A stretch of DNA of 16,218 bases from JACMJP01 sp046160675 (GCA_046160675.1 JBJXHH010000120.1:1-16218); one strand, 5' to 3'; positions 7,185 through 15,866 are shown, counted from the first letter of the stretch. Notes: generated by a model not told the origin, from the sequence alone. Made by a program: numbers and translations.

Positions 7185-8813
7185 TTATTTTATCCTGATA
7201 AATTCAGGTATAGCTCGTTCTATATCAATTAGGGCACCGCTTTCATCATAAAACTTCAAAACATACTGACCGGGCTCAAGCTTGTCGTTGACAACAGTAT
7301 GCTTATGCAAAGCATCCTCCACCTCCAGAACTACTGTGCCGTCGGGTTTGGTAAAAACAGCTTTTGCTATTCTATCACCGCCAAGCAACTTGATGAGTTT
7401 TGGAAGTTTATTTTCTCCATTAATGAACCAGGCAGGTTCATCTAACCCCACCAGGTTTTTTCCCTTAGTAGAATCTATTCCTGTATTTGTGCCGGGAGAT
7501 AAGGCGTTACTCTCTTTTTTAACATCCAATTGATCAGTTACTATAAACTTAGAAGCAATAATAAAATTTGCTTCATCTTTTATCAGGTATTTATAAACGC
7601 CCGGTTCAATATTCCTGATATTTATAGAGTCATTCACAAAATATTCTTCACTTGAAAGAATACTGGAATCCTTCAAAATAATGATACGCAACTTCTCAGT
7701 GAGTAATGCACGGTCTATTCTTTCCACTTCTTGTTGAAGAATATACAAACGCATGTAATTAACAGGGTTTTTAGTTTCAGTATTATTTGAAGCTGTAGTT
7801 GTAACCGGAATAGTGGCCTCCGGATTTTCAAGAAACCAAAGCTGAGAAACTGCGTCTGTCTTCCAGAAGTTTATTAAATCGTTTGCTACTTTTATTTTTC
7901 CAAGTTCGTTTGGATGCACCCCGTCATTACTTAACAGGTCAGCACTGAAAGTGTACCCATCGCTTCTCGGTTTATCTCCCTGCGTCCAGAAATACGGTCC
8001 CCATAAAAGAATCGGTGCTTTTGCATCATCTCCTTTATAGCTTAATTCCGCATCTCCATTTATTTGTCTTTCTATTAAAAACTTGGTAGCCCAGCCATTC
8101 AGATATGCACGGGGCTCTTTATGTTTTGCTTTTGCATCTGCAGGCATCCAAAGAGTAGTATGTCTTGCGGTGAGATAAACAAACTTCAGGTTAGGGTATC
8201 TTATTTTCAACTTTTGAACAACGTAAGTAAATGCATCAGCTAAAAAATCTGCCCTGTCAGGAAATGCCGCTGACTGGTATTTAAGATCATCTTCTTGCAA
8301 CCAAACTATTTGTACCTGGGCATTACTTAACCCAGCAGCTGCTACCCTGCTCTCCACAGTTATCCAATACTTTCCCTGCTGGTCATAAATTTTGTTTAGA
8401 TCCTGACCTCCAATTCCGCCATTTACAAATACAATTTCTTGTTTCAAACCAGGCACATCATAAATGAATTTTTCAATACCGTCACTGAACATAGCCACTG
8501 TAGATGCTCCAATAGTCACCAAACCTACTTTTCCGTTTGCATCGGGTTTCCCGGAAGTATTTAATGGTTGAATGGATTGAGCAAACTTTATGGCGTCATT
8601 GTAAAAACCAGGAGGCATCTGATTACTTCCGTTCGGATACAAACCACCGGTGTATCCTTCATAAGTACCAGTACCAAGTTCATCAAGAGGTGGCAGTTTG
8701 GTTACATCTGCCTGCGCCATGGCTGTTGTTGATGCCATCCAACACAAAGCAGCGGCTACAATATGTTTAATGGAATGTAATTTTGTGTTATCAATAAAGA
8801 TTTTTTTTCTCAT
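7185..8813 (-). CDS. Exported SGNH/GDSL-like hydrolase with duplicated C-terminal beta modules
   Basis: This protein has 542 residues from the ATG at 8813; the longer frame from 8858 begins with TTG and would run into the divergent gene. It has a signal peptide ending AMAQ (residue 34). The SGNH-like domain spans about 90-320: VTIGAST (99-105, Ser104 as nucleophile candidate), VNGGIGGQDL (130-139, Gly block) and NDGVHPNE (296-303, Asp297/His300). The usual Asn block (GxND) is not clear; WLQEDD (171-176) stands near its place. Such enzymes are esterases or acetyl-hydrolases on carbohydrates or lipids, and the substrate here is unknown. After a linker, two related modules occur, with INIRNIEPGVYKYLIKDEA (about 397-415) and VNDKLEPGQYVLKFYDESG (about 508-526). 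They resemble small beta-sandwich tails but are not a standard T9SS signal. Activity is inferred, not certain. Confidence 0.8.
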   Translation of the reverse strand: MRKKIFIDNTKLHSIKHIVAAALCWMASTTAMAQADVTKLPPLDELGTGTYEGYTGGLYPNGSNQMPPGFYNDAIKFAQSIQPLNTSGKPDANGKVGLVTIGASTVAMFSDGIEKFIYDVPGLKQEIVFVNGGIGGQDLNKIYDQQGKYWITVESRVAAAGLSNAQVQIVWLQEDDLKYQSAAFPDRADFLADAFTYVVQKLKIRYPNLKFVYLTARHTTLWMPADAKAKHKEPRAYLNGWATKFLIERQINGDAELSYKGDDAKAPILLWGPYFWTQGDKPRSDGYTFSADLLSNDGVHPNELGKIKVANDLINFWKTDAVSQLWFLENPEATIPVTTTASNNTETKNPVNYMRLYILQQEVERIDRALLTEKLRIIILKDSSILSSEEYFVNDSINIRNIEPGVYKYLIKDEANFIIASKFIVTDQLDVKKESNALSPGTNTGIDSTKGKNLVGLDEPAWFINGENKLPKLIKLLGGDRIAKAVFTKPDGTVVLEVEDALHKHTVVNDKLEPGQYVLKFYDESGALIDIERAIPEFIRIK

Positions 8814-8837
8814 ACCAATAAAATTTTCAGAAATATT

Positions 8838-8845
8838 TACGTTTG
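8838..8845 (+). promoter_or_regulatory. Candidate -7 box for the repeat-protein gene
   Basis: TACGTTTG matches the Bacteroidota -7 consensus TAnnTTTG and lies 6 bases before the ATG at 8852. The transcript would be nearly leaderless. No clear -33 TTG is visible at the expected distance, so this is a tentative call. Confidence 0.35.
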
Positions 8846-8851
8846 AAAACC

Positions 8852-10015
8852 ATGCCAAAAGTAACCAAACTTTCGTCTATTGCTTTTCTTTTACTACTTA
8901 TGCAGGCCTCCGCTGTTTCTTCTCAAAGCATGTTAGGGTATACTGATTTTCATGGTGACTTTTATGTGTATGATACTGACAGGAGTGTGCAACTGGAGCA
9001 TCAGCAAATTCAAAATGTACAATATGCTTCAAACAGCCTTGCTTACATCAGCAATACCGGCGATTTAAAGTATTACAAAAATCACAAACTTTTAGAGCTC
9101 AGCATTGCTAACCCAAAGTTTTATTTAAACACAGATCATTACCTGTATTACGGGGTGGGTTATAGTTTTTCCTTATTCAATGGTGTAAAAAAAGAACAAC
9201 TTGGGTTTATTCAAAACCATCCCTTTGCATTTTCTGACAGTATTGCCTGCATGCATGATTACGCTGCTTATTTTTATGCTTATTGGAAGGATGCATTCGT
9301 TCAGTTAGAGGCCCAACCGGTGAAGCATTGTATGGCGGGGGACAATGTTATTGCGTATGCTGACGCTAATAATCAACTTAAGGTTTTTTTATGGGGAGAA
9401 TCTCAGGTACTTGAAACTTTACCTCCCTACTCCTTTGCCTGCGGTGCAAATACAGTTGCCTATATTGATAATTATAAATACCTGAAAATATTCTGGCAGG
9501 GCGATGTATTTGAAACGGGAAATTACACAGAACTTTTTTGCGCTTCAGGGCAAAATGTTTTTACAATTGAAGATGATTTTTATTGTGACGCCCAACTTGT
9601 TGTTTCAGAAACCAATCTTACACCTTTGTTTAAAACAGGTGATGATCTGGTTGCTTACATTGATTCAGAGGATGCCTTTCATATTTTTTATAAAGGAGAA
9701 AGCAGGGAATATCATTCTTCAATTCCTAAAATGTATGAGGTGACGGATAACATTGTGTGGTGGATTGATGATAATGATTTCTTTCATATATTTTATGACG
9801 GCATTGATGTTATAGTTGAATCTTACACCCCGGGTAAAATAAAAACAGATAAAAATGTTGTAGCCTACACAGATAACTACGGAAAACTAAAAGCTTTTAA
9901 TAAAGGGGAATCAATCGAGGTGTCAACTTCTATCGTTCTTGATTTTCAACTCAACAATGAATTGGTCATGTATAATTCAGTTCCTAATAAGTACCAGTTT
10001 TATAAACTGAAATGA
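8852..10015 (+). CDS. Exported protein built of about eleven 35-residue repeats, function unknown
   Basis: I do not recognise this 387-residue protein. It has a signal peptide (LSSIAFLLLLMQASAVSSQS), and the rest consists of tandem repeats. They begin near residues 27, 60, 95, 128, 163, 198, 233, 263, 298, 333 and 368, with a period close to 35. The consensus is roughly a turn (GDNV), AYxD, four to six variable residues, LKxFxxGE and a variable beta strand; examples are NVIAYADANNQLKVF and LVAYIDSEDAFHIFYKGE. Alternating hydrophobic residues and frequent Tyr, Phe and Trp suggest a beta-propeller or similar all-beta fold in the periplasm or outside the cell. There is no T9SS sorting domain and no lipobox. 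The ATG at 8852 is preferred to the TTG at 8843, which overlaps the -7 box. It diverges from the SGNH-like gene, 38 bases away, so shared control is possible. Confidence 0.8.
   Translation: MPKVTKLSSIAFLLLLMQASAVSSQSMLGYTDFHGDFYVYDTDRSVQLEHQQIQNVQYASNSLAYISNTGDLKYYKNHKLLELSIANPKFYLNTDHYLYYGVGYSFSLFNGVKKEQLGFIQNHPFAFSDSIACMHDYAAYFYAYWKDAFVQLEAQPVKHCMAGDNVIAYADANNQLKVFLWGESQVLETLPPYSFACGANTVAYIDNYKYLKIFWQGDVFETGNYTELFCASGQNVFTIEDDFYCDAQLVVSETNLTPLFKTGDDLVAYIDSEDAFHIFYKGESREYHSSIPKMYEVTDNIVWWIDDNDFFHIFYDGIDVIVESYTPGKIKTDKNVVAYTDNYGKLKAFNKGESIEVSTSIVLDFQLNNELVMYNSVPNKYQFYKLK
8856..8863 (-). promoter_or_regulatory. Candidate -7 box for the SGNH-like gene
   Basis: On the minus strand TACTTTTG matches TAnnTTTG exactly, 42 bases before the ATG at 8813. 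It lies inside the first codons of the divergent plus-strand gene. It also supports the 8813 start over the TTG at 8858. No good -33 element was found. Confidence 0.4.
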
Positions 10016-10045
10016 AAAAGGGCTGATATTTCTATCAACCCTTTT
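10016..10045. terminator. Bidirectional terminator between the repeat-protein gene and susD
   Basis: AAAAGGGCTGATA (10016-10028) pairs with TATCAACCCTTTT (10033-10045) with a single C-A mismatch and a TTTC loop. It begins right after the TGA of the plus-strand gene and ends 18 bases before the stop of the minus-strand susD-like gene. T-runs lie on both sides, so it can serve both convergent transcripts. Confidence 0.82.
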
Positions 10046-10063
10046 ATCAAATAAAAATTGTTT

Positions 10064-11434
10064 TTAATTATCCCACCACAGCAAAGTGCTTATTGATATG
10101 CCAGAGGGAACATTTGCTCCGTTATATAACCTTTCTGATGAAGGGTATGGAAACCTTGCCGGAACTGTTCCAGCGGCAGGAACAATAGCAGGTAAACCTG
10201 TTCTCCGGTAATCAGTCCAAGACTCCAGTTGTGTAAACATTGCAATATATTTCTGCGTCATAATCTTTTCGAGGGTAATTGACCCGGCTGTTTCACTTCC
10301 GTATGAAGCGATGTACGCCACATCAACAACTCCAATTTTATCAAGCGATGCAGCAACGGCAGCATTATGTGCTGTTGCGGCACGGGTATTATCCCCTGTA
10401 GCTAAAGCAGCTTCAGCTTCAATAAACTTTTGCTCAACATAAGTAATAACAGGGATGGGTGAATTGGCAGAGCCATAGAATGGTCCAATGAGTGAAAACT
10501 CGGTAGTGAACGCATCACCAGGGTTAGCCCCGTTATATATACCGCCAGCATTCAATGTTGCGTATGAAGGTAATCTTGGGTCACCCATATCATTTAACAT
10601 GTCAATAAAGAATTTGCCCATGCTCAGATACCCTGATCTTTGTTCATAAAACTGGAACCAAAGGTTTTGTTCTGTAACAAGATCGCCAAAAGGTAACTGA
10701 AGGTCTCCTCCATTATCTTCAATAGCGCCGGCATCCAATGCGGCAAGTACCGCAGCATAGTCACCTGTTTTATTGGCTTTATGCAACAAATACCTGGCTT
10801 CTAAAGCACCTGCAGCTCCATGCCATAAGCTCAAATCACCTTCATACATAATGTCATCATCGCCGGGTGAAACAGGACTATCTGAGTCAAGGTCACCATG
10901 CGATTCGGCAAGAAGTGAAAGAATTGAGTTATAAATACTCTCCTGAGAATCATAAACAGGAGAAGTATTATCAGCACCCTGGAAAGCATCACTGTAAGGA
11001 ATATCTCCAAAACAGTCAGTTAATAAACCAAGGTTAGCTGCCATAAGAATCTTTGCTATACCTACGTATGCATAATTGCCATTAGCTGATTCCTCTTGAA
11101 TGAGGTTGTAAAGATCAATCATACCTCCACCGTAAGCATTAAAGCGCCAGATATTATCAACATCAGCTTCAGTTATAATATATTGGCCAATTGAACTGAA
11201 CTGTCGGTCTGTTCCTGCCTGGTGTTGCACCCACATATCGCTGTACCTCGCATAATCGCTGCCGTACACATATCCTGTAGCTACCTGTGCGGTAGAAAGC
11301 ACAAGATCAGGGCTCACATCCACAGGGTTATTAGGGTCAGAACCAAAACCCTCTAGAAACCCTTTTTCGCAACTTGCCATTGATATTACAATGAGCATTG
11401 CTGCTATGAATTTTATGTTTTTATAATTTTTCAT
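10064..11434 (-). CDS. SusD/RagB-family nutrient-binding outer membrane lipoprotein (SusD_2-like)
   Basis: This 456-residue SusD-like protein is the surface lid that captures a ligand and passes it to the SusC channel. The signal ends in a lipobox, MASC (19-22, lipidated Cys22). Family features are an N-terminal DPNNPVDVSPDLVLSTAQVA, a TPR-like helical core with ILMAANLGLLTDCFGDIPYS (typical of SusD), and a C-terminal LEKIMTQKYIAMFTQLESWT followed by DYRRTGLP. These fit the SusD_2 branch better than classical starch SusD. Length is usual for the family. It lies 28 bases downstream of the susC-like gene on the same strand and is almost surely co-transcribed. Ligand specificity cannot be read from the sequence; SusD_2 partners may bind oligosaccharides, peptides or other molecules. 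Confidence 0.95.
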   Translation of the reverse strand: MKNYKNIKFIAAMLIVISMASCEKGFLEGFGSDPNNPVDVSPDLVLSTAQVATGYVYGSDYARYSDMWVQHQAGTDRQFSSIGQYIITEADVDNIWRFNAYGGGMIDLYNLIQEESANGNYAYVGIAKILMAANLGLLTDCFGDIPYSDAFQGADNTSPVYDSQESIYNSILSLLAESHGDLDSDSPVSPGDDDIMYEGDLSLWHGAAGALEARYLLHKANKTGDYAAVLAALDAGAIEDNGGDLQLPFGDLVTEQNLWFQFYEQRSGYLSMGKFFIDMLNDMGDPRLPSYATLNAGGIYNGANPGDAFTTEFSLIGPFYGSANSPIPVITYVEQKFIEAEAALATGDNTRAATAHNAAVAASLDKIGVVDVAYIASYGSETAGSITLEKIMTQKYIAMFTQLESWTDYRRTGLPAIVPAAGTVPARFPYPSSERLYNGANVPSGISISTLLWWDN

Positions 11435-11462
11435 TTTCTTAATTTTTATAGTCAGAAAACAA

Positions 11463-14400
11463 TTAGAATGTTACTTTCAAGTTTACTCCGTAGCTCTTTG
11501 TACCCGGGTTGTTAAAATAATCCAAACCTTGTGATGACTGAGCACCAACGAGGCTTGTTTCAGGATCAACACCAGTGTAATCTGTACCTATCCATAGATT
11601 TCGGGCTGAAGCGCCAAGAGTTAAAGCTGATACCGGAGAGTTCTTGAATGTTTCAGAACCAAAGGTATAAGATATGTTAACTTCTCTCAGCCTGATGTAA
11701 GAGGCATCTTGAATGTACAGTTCTGTTGGTCCGGTAAAACCGCTACCGAAACCACCCTGAGCCCAAGACTGGTCAAACAGGAATTGGTTAGCAGAGCCAT
11801 CTCCAGTTGTAGTAACTGAAAGGTCTTCATTCAGGTGTCCGTAAGTTCCTTCAAAGTCAACAAGTTGATCTCTGTTTTCGCCGGAATATTCGCTTCTGCC
11901 AAAGAAATCTAAGGCACCTGTTGTTCCGTTCCACATATCTCCGCCTTTACGCTGATCAAACTGGAAGCTGAATGATAATCCTTTGTATTTGAAAGTATTG
12001 ATTAAACTGGCAACATAGTCAGGATTTGGATCGCCCAAAACTCCTTGCTCAACATCAAACATTGGGTAACCAACACTTGCGTCTATATCTTCAGGGTCAA
12101 GTTCACCGTCACCATCAAGGTCAACAATATAAACATATCCTGAGTTTGAGCCTCCGTTAAATGCATCAATTACTGCTGTTGAATCAGCAAGCAATACATT
12201 ACCAGCGTCATCATGCACCCATTGGGTTCCATAAATAACACCATAAGCTTCTCCGGGTAACATTGCAATCAATGAACCCTCAAAACCACTCAGTGTTATG
12301 ATGTCGATTCCTTCAGCTAATGAATTTACTACACTGTTGTTCTTGCTGAAATTTAACAAAATGTCCCAGCTGAAGTTTTTGTTTTTCACTGGAGTTCCAT
12401 TCAATGCAAGTTCAATACCTGTATTTTCAACCTCTGCTGCATTCAATACTTGTTGCAGGTACCCTGAACCGGATGAAATAGGAACTGCTATGATTTGATC
12501 AACTGATGTTGCATCGTAGTAGGTAAAATCAACTCCTATCCTGTTGTTAGCAAAACGAACATCAGCACCAAATTCGATGGACTTTGTTGTTTCAGGACGA
12601 ATATCCGGATTTCCCAAAAGGTCACCAGACTGGAAGCCGGCTAAACCAAGATAAGGGAATGAAACACCGTTGATCCAACCGTCGGCATAATTACCTGATG
12701 TATAAGTACTTTCAGAAAGATAAGGGCCGGGTTGAATACCCACTTCTGAATATGATCCCCGTATTTTCGCATACGGAAGAATTTCATTGTCAGCAATACC
12801 CAGTATTTCTGTTATTACTAAACCAACGTTTACTGAAGGATAGAATACACCTTCTTCACCATTAAAGAAGTTTGAAGATTTATCATACCTGCCTGTAAGG
12901 CCGAGATAAATAGTTTCATCATAACTCAGTTGTGCATCTCCAAAGTATCCGAGCGTTCTTTCTATGCTGTGATATTCCTGGAATAATACACCTACTGCAT
13001 TCTGCATGTTATAGTAGTCTGGAATAACAAGTTCATCACCCTGAGCATGGGTTTGCTGGAAATAGCTGGAAGTAATATTATTACCTATCAGCAAGCTTCC
13101 ACCGAGTTTATCAGAAAAATCTTTTTTAAACGTAACAAGCAGGTCGGAGCTAACAGCTCTGCTAAATATTTGATCGTCGTTTATTTGCCCCGCAGGGTTA
13201 GCCCTGGAGTTAATGGCAAACACATATTTTCTGCGATCAGAATAAAAGTCAGCACCAGCCCTGTAGGTAATATTCACCCATGAAGCAGGATCGTATTGCA
13301 CTTCTGCATTTCCGAACATCCTGTTTACGTCATCAGTAAACGGATTTTCGTTGATTGTCCAGTAAGGGTTGTCATAACCACCGCCACCACGATAATTCCT
13401 CTGGGTTCCGTCAGGATATTTGTAAGCAGATTCATCCTCAGGATCATCAGAACCGTTTGAATTGTCAAAAGTGATAGGTGTTCTGAGCAAACCAAGCATA
13501 AGGCCAGAGAGGTTTGACCCTTGCTGTGTGCGGGTTCCGCCTGACCTTATATAATTGATACCGCCAGAGGTTTTCCATTTATTGCCCAATGAAGTAGCTC
13601 CTGAAATTCGAACACTTGTCCGTTTAAAATCAGAAAGCGGAACTATACCTTCTTGTGATAAATTTCCTAAAGAAAAATAATAATTATCTGTAGCTGATCC
13701 TCCTGAAAGGGCAATAGAGTTTTCAAATGTTTTACCTGTCTGGAAGAAAGTACCAACATTATCATAAGGAACAAATGGCACCCAATCAGCTTCAGGGTTT
13801 GAACCTGTAGCAATAGCACCGTTTTGATCCCAATCATCTCTGTCAACATAATCATCCCCGTCAGGATCATCTGTATTAATACTAGGATCCCAGTATACAG
13901 TATCAATATTCGCTCCCCATGATCCGCTACCACCTGATGATGGTGGAGAATAAAATCCGCCACTACCCTGAGTGTATTGTTCCTGCAAGCCGGGAGTTTG
14001 AGTAATCTGGTCAAATGTAATGGAAGAACTGAAAGTTACATTCATTGGTTTGCCAGGTGTCTGATTTCCTTTTTTTGTAGTGATAATGATAACGCCATTT
14101 GCTGCCTTAGTTCCATAAAGTGCCGAGGCCGCAGCGCCTTTTAATACGTTTATAGAAGCGATATCGTCAGGATTAATATCAATTGCCCTATTGGAATAAG
14201 AAACACCGTCAAGAAGGTTGTTATTCTGGCTGTTACCATTTCCGAAACCATCATTAAGGTTTCCGGAATTGTATTGGCTGTTGTCAAACGGAATACCGTC
14301 AACTACAATCAAAGGCTGGTTATTCCCTGTAATAGAACGGTTACCCCTGATCACCATGTACGATGCTCCGCCCGGGCTTCCTGTTGAACTGATAACGTCC

Positions 14401-14852
14401 AACCCTGCAATTTTTCCGTTCAGGTTGTTTACTACGTTACTGTTCTTGCCCGAGGTAATCAACTCAGCTTCTACTTCCTGCGTTGAATAGTTGAGGGCTT
14501 TCTTTTCTTTTTGAATTCCGATAGCAGTTACCACTACCTCATCCAGCCCGAGTACATCTTCATCCAGACCTACGTTAATGACAGACCTGCCACCAATGGA
14601 TTCTGATTTTGTTTTGTACCCAATAAAACTGAAATCTAATGTTTGGCTTCCTTCCGGAACACTCAAAACATACTTACCATCTATGTCAGTAACGGTACCT
14701 ATTGTTGTTCCTTTCACAACAACGGTAGCGCCGGGAAGTACTTCATTATCTATTGCTGAAGTAACGGTTCCCGTAATGGTCATACCCTGCCCGAAAGCAA
14801 GGCTTACCCAACATAGCGGCGCAATTAACAATAATGCGGCTAGTTTTCTCAT
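11463..14852 (-). CDS. SusC/RagA-family TonB-linked outer membrane transporter
   Basis: This 1129-residue protein is the TonB-dependent channel that imports the ligand bound by the adjacent SusD-like lipoprotein. The ATG at 14852 gives a proper signal peptide (MRKLAALLLIAPLCWVSLAFGQ). The longer frame from 14939 starts with TTG inside the promoter. Domains in order are a carboxypeptidase-regulatory-like domain (about 26-106), a TonB-box region (LDEVVVTAIGIQ, 103-114), the plug (about 130-265, with VNNLNGKIAGLDVISS, PLIVVDGIPFDN and LKGAAASALYGTKAANGVII), then a 22-strand barrel ending SYGVNLKVTF. Two acidic, EF-hand-like loops stand in the barrel part: DPDGDDYVDRDDWD (around 13830-13872) and DLDGDGELDPED (around 12090-12125). 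The second is common in SusC proteins and may bind calcium. It is the first gene of a susC-susD operon. Confidence 0.96.
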   Translation of the reverse strand: MRKLAALLLIAPLCWVSLAFGQGMTITGTVTSAIDNEVLPGATVVVKGTTIGTVTDIDGKYVLSVPEGSQTLDFSFIGYKTKSESIGGRSVINVGLDEDVLGLDEVVVTAIGIQKEKKALNYSTQEVEAELITSGKNSNVVNNLNGKIAGLDVISSTGSPGGASYMVIRGNRSITGNNQPLIVVDGIPFDNSQYNSGNLNDGFGNGNSQNNNLLDGVSYSNRAIDINPDDIASINVLKGAAASALYGTKAANGVIIITTKKGNQTPGKPMNVTFSSSITFDQITQTPGLQEQYTQGSGGFYSPPSSGGSGSWGANIDTVYWDPSINTDDPDGDDYVDRDDWDQNGAIATGSNPEADWVPFVPYDNVGTFFQTGKTFENSIALSGGSATDNYYFSLGNLSQEGIVPLSDFKRTSVRISGATSLGNKWKTSGGINYIRSGGTRTQQGSNLSGLMLGLLRTPITFDNSNGSDDPEDESAYKYPDGTQRNYRGGGGYDNPYWTINENPFTDDVNRMFGNAEVQYDPASWVNITYRAGADFYSDRRKYVFAINSRANPAGQINDDQIFSRAVSSDLLVTFKKDFSDKLGGSLLIGNNITSSYFQQTHAQGDELVIPDYYNMQNAVGVLFQEYHSIERTLGYFGDAQLSYDETIYLGLTGRYDKSSNFFNGEEGVFYPSVNVGLVITEILGIADNEILPYAKIRGSYSEVGIQPGPYLSESTYTSGNYADGWINGVSFPYLGLAGFQSGDLLGNPDIRPETTKSIEFGADVRFANNRIGVDFTYYDATSVDQIIAVPISSGSGYLQQVLNAAEVENTGIELALNGTPVKNKNFSWDILLNFSKNNSVVNSLAEGIDIITLSGFEGSLIAMLPGEAYGVIYGTQWVHDDAGNVLLADSTAVIDAFNGGSNSGYVYIVDLDGDGELDPEDIDASVGYPMFDVEQGVLGDPNPDYVASLINTFKYKGLSFSFQFDQRKGGDMWNGTTGALDFFGRSEYSGENRDQLVDFEGTYGHLNEDLSVTTTGDGSANQFLFDQSWAQGGFGSGFTGPTELYIQDASYIRLREVNISYTFGSETFKNSPVSALTLGASARNLWIGTDYTGVDPETSLVGAQSSQGLDYFNNPGTKSYGVNLKVTF

Positions 14853-14936
14853 ACACTTGGTTTTAATGTTTATAATAATTGAAGTTTTAATGAAATTTGA
14901 CGCAATAATAACACTTTTTAAGGTTCTTACTTGTGA

Positions 14937-14944
14937 CAAAGCTA
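14937..14944 (-). promoter_or_regulatory. Promoter -7 box of the susC-susD operon
   Basis: TAGCTTTG on the minus strand is an exact match to TAnnTTTG. It would start transcription near 14930 and leave a leader of about 78 bases before the ATG at 14852. The -33 slot holds TTCA, 19 bases upstream, a poor match to TTTG, so an activator may be needed. The box overlaps the alternative TTG start, which argues against that start. Confidence 0.55.
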
Positions 14945-15031
14945 TTTTAACACTCTCTAAATGTGAATATTAACTTTTTATCAACAAATGTCCGCCGTAT
15001 GTGAGATTTCATAAAAGATGCGGGGATGAAA

Positions 15032-15754
15032 TTACTTGTTTGCATCATAATATCCAAACACTTTTTTTACGATTTCCGCTACCCTTTCACCAGGGTTTTC
15101 CCGGATCTTGAGTTCCTCCTGTTCTATCATATAAAACAAGCCGTCAAGCGCTTTGCCGGTAACATAACCTGACAAGTCAGGGTTTAGATCCTGTACTAAA
15201 GGGATGGCATTGTAATAGTTCACTGCATCACTCCAGTATTTTGTTGCATTCACTTCCGCTAATGATTTATCTATTACAGGCTGGAACTTTGCTGTGAGTG
15301 CATTAGTGGTAGTTTTCTTTAAATATTCAGTGGCGGCGTCGTTCGCCCCGAATAAAATATTCATGGCATCAGCCACTGTCATTTGCCGGATGGAATTAAT
15401 AAGGATGGCTTTTGCCTCTACAGCAGCATCCTCAGCTGCACGATTAAGAGAGTTGATCACATCATCACACATTTTATTTAACCCAAGATCTCTCAGGGTG
15501 CTCTCAATCTTTTGTGCCTCAGGGGGGAAAGGAATTTTTACCTGCGGATTACCAAGGTATCCGTTCACAAGGCTTAAAACATCAGAGCCGTTTGTAGCGC
15601 CCTGCACCAGGGCTTCTTTCAGGCCGTTAGCGGCTTCAGCCTCAGTAATAGTAGTACCTGTTACAGTGTTCAAAACATCTTCCATTATCTGTGGGTCGCA
15701 GGTTGATTGAATGGTAAAGGCACTGATAAATAGAATAAATAGAATTTTTCGCAT
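15032..15754 (-). CDS. DUF4197-family exported protein
   Basis: This 240-residue protein matches DUF4197 over its length. Visible family blocks are ANGLKEALVQGATNGSDVLS, a VKIPFPPEAQKIESTLRDLG segment, NRAAEDAAVEAK, DAMNILFGANDAATEYLKKT, the LSGYVTGKALDGLFYMIEQE segment, EELKIRENPGERV and a final VFGYYD. The family has no established function. The ATG at 15754 gives an export signal (MRKILFILFISAFTIQS), and Cys19 may be a lipidation site although QSTC is a poor lipobox. The longer frame from 15925 starts with GTG and reads as antisense of cinA. It is transcribed away from cinA. It lies upstream of the susCD operon on the same strand, but the operon has its own promoter, so I do not link them functionally. 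Confidence 0.92.
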   Translation of the reverse strand: MRKILFILFISAFTIQSTCDPQIMEDVLNTVTGTTITEAEAANGLKEALVQGATNGSDVLSLVNGYLGNPQVKIPFPPEAQKIESTLRDLGLNKMCDDVINSLNRAAEDAAVEAKAILINSIRQMTVADAMNILFGANDAATEYLKKTTTNALTAKFQPVIDKSLAEVNATKYWSDAVNYYNAIPLVQDLNPDLSGYVTGKALDGLFYMIEQEELKIRENPGERVAEIVKKVFGYYDANK

Positions 15755-15844
15755 AAGTTGGAATTGGAAAGTGAAGTTGCAAAAATGGATATTACAAGTC
15801 AATAAACAGGCATTTTCAGAAAAAAAAATTGCTTGATGACGATG

Positions 15845-15852
15845 TAATTTTG
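15845..15852 (+). promoter_or_regulatory. Candidate -7 box for cinA
   Basis: TAATTTTG matches TAnnTTTG exactly and ends 14 bases before the ATG at 15867, which implies a very short leader. An A-rich tract lies upstream, and no clear -33 TTG is found at the usual distance. Confidence 0.45.
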
Positions 15853-15866
15853 TGCAACTAAAATGT

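Noticed and set aside
14853..14939. N-terminal extension of the SusC protein from a TTG at 14939
   Set aside because: The extension precedes a perfect signal peptide, and its first codons coincide with the TAGCTTTG promoter box, so it is not translated in all likelihood.
15294..15710. Plus-strand frame of 138 codons opposite the DUF4197 gene
   Set aside because: The minus strand encodes a full-length DUF4197 protein here; the plus-strand translation is low-complexity and has no motif.
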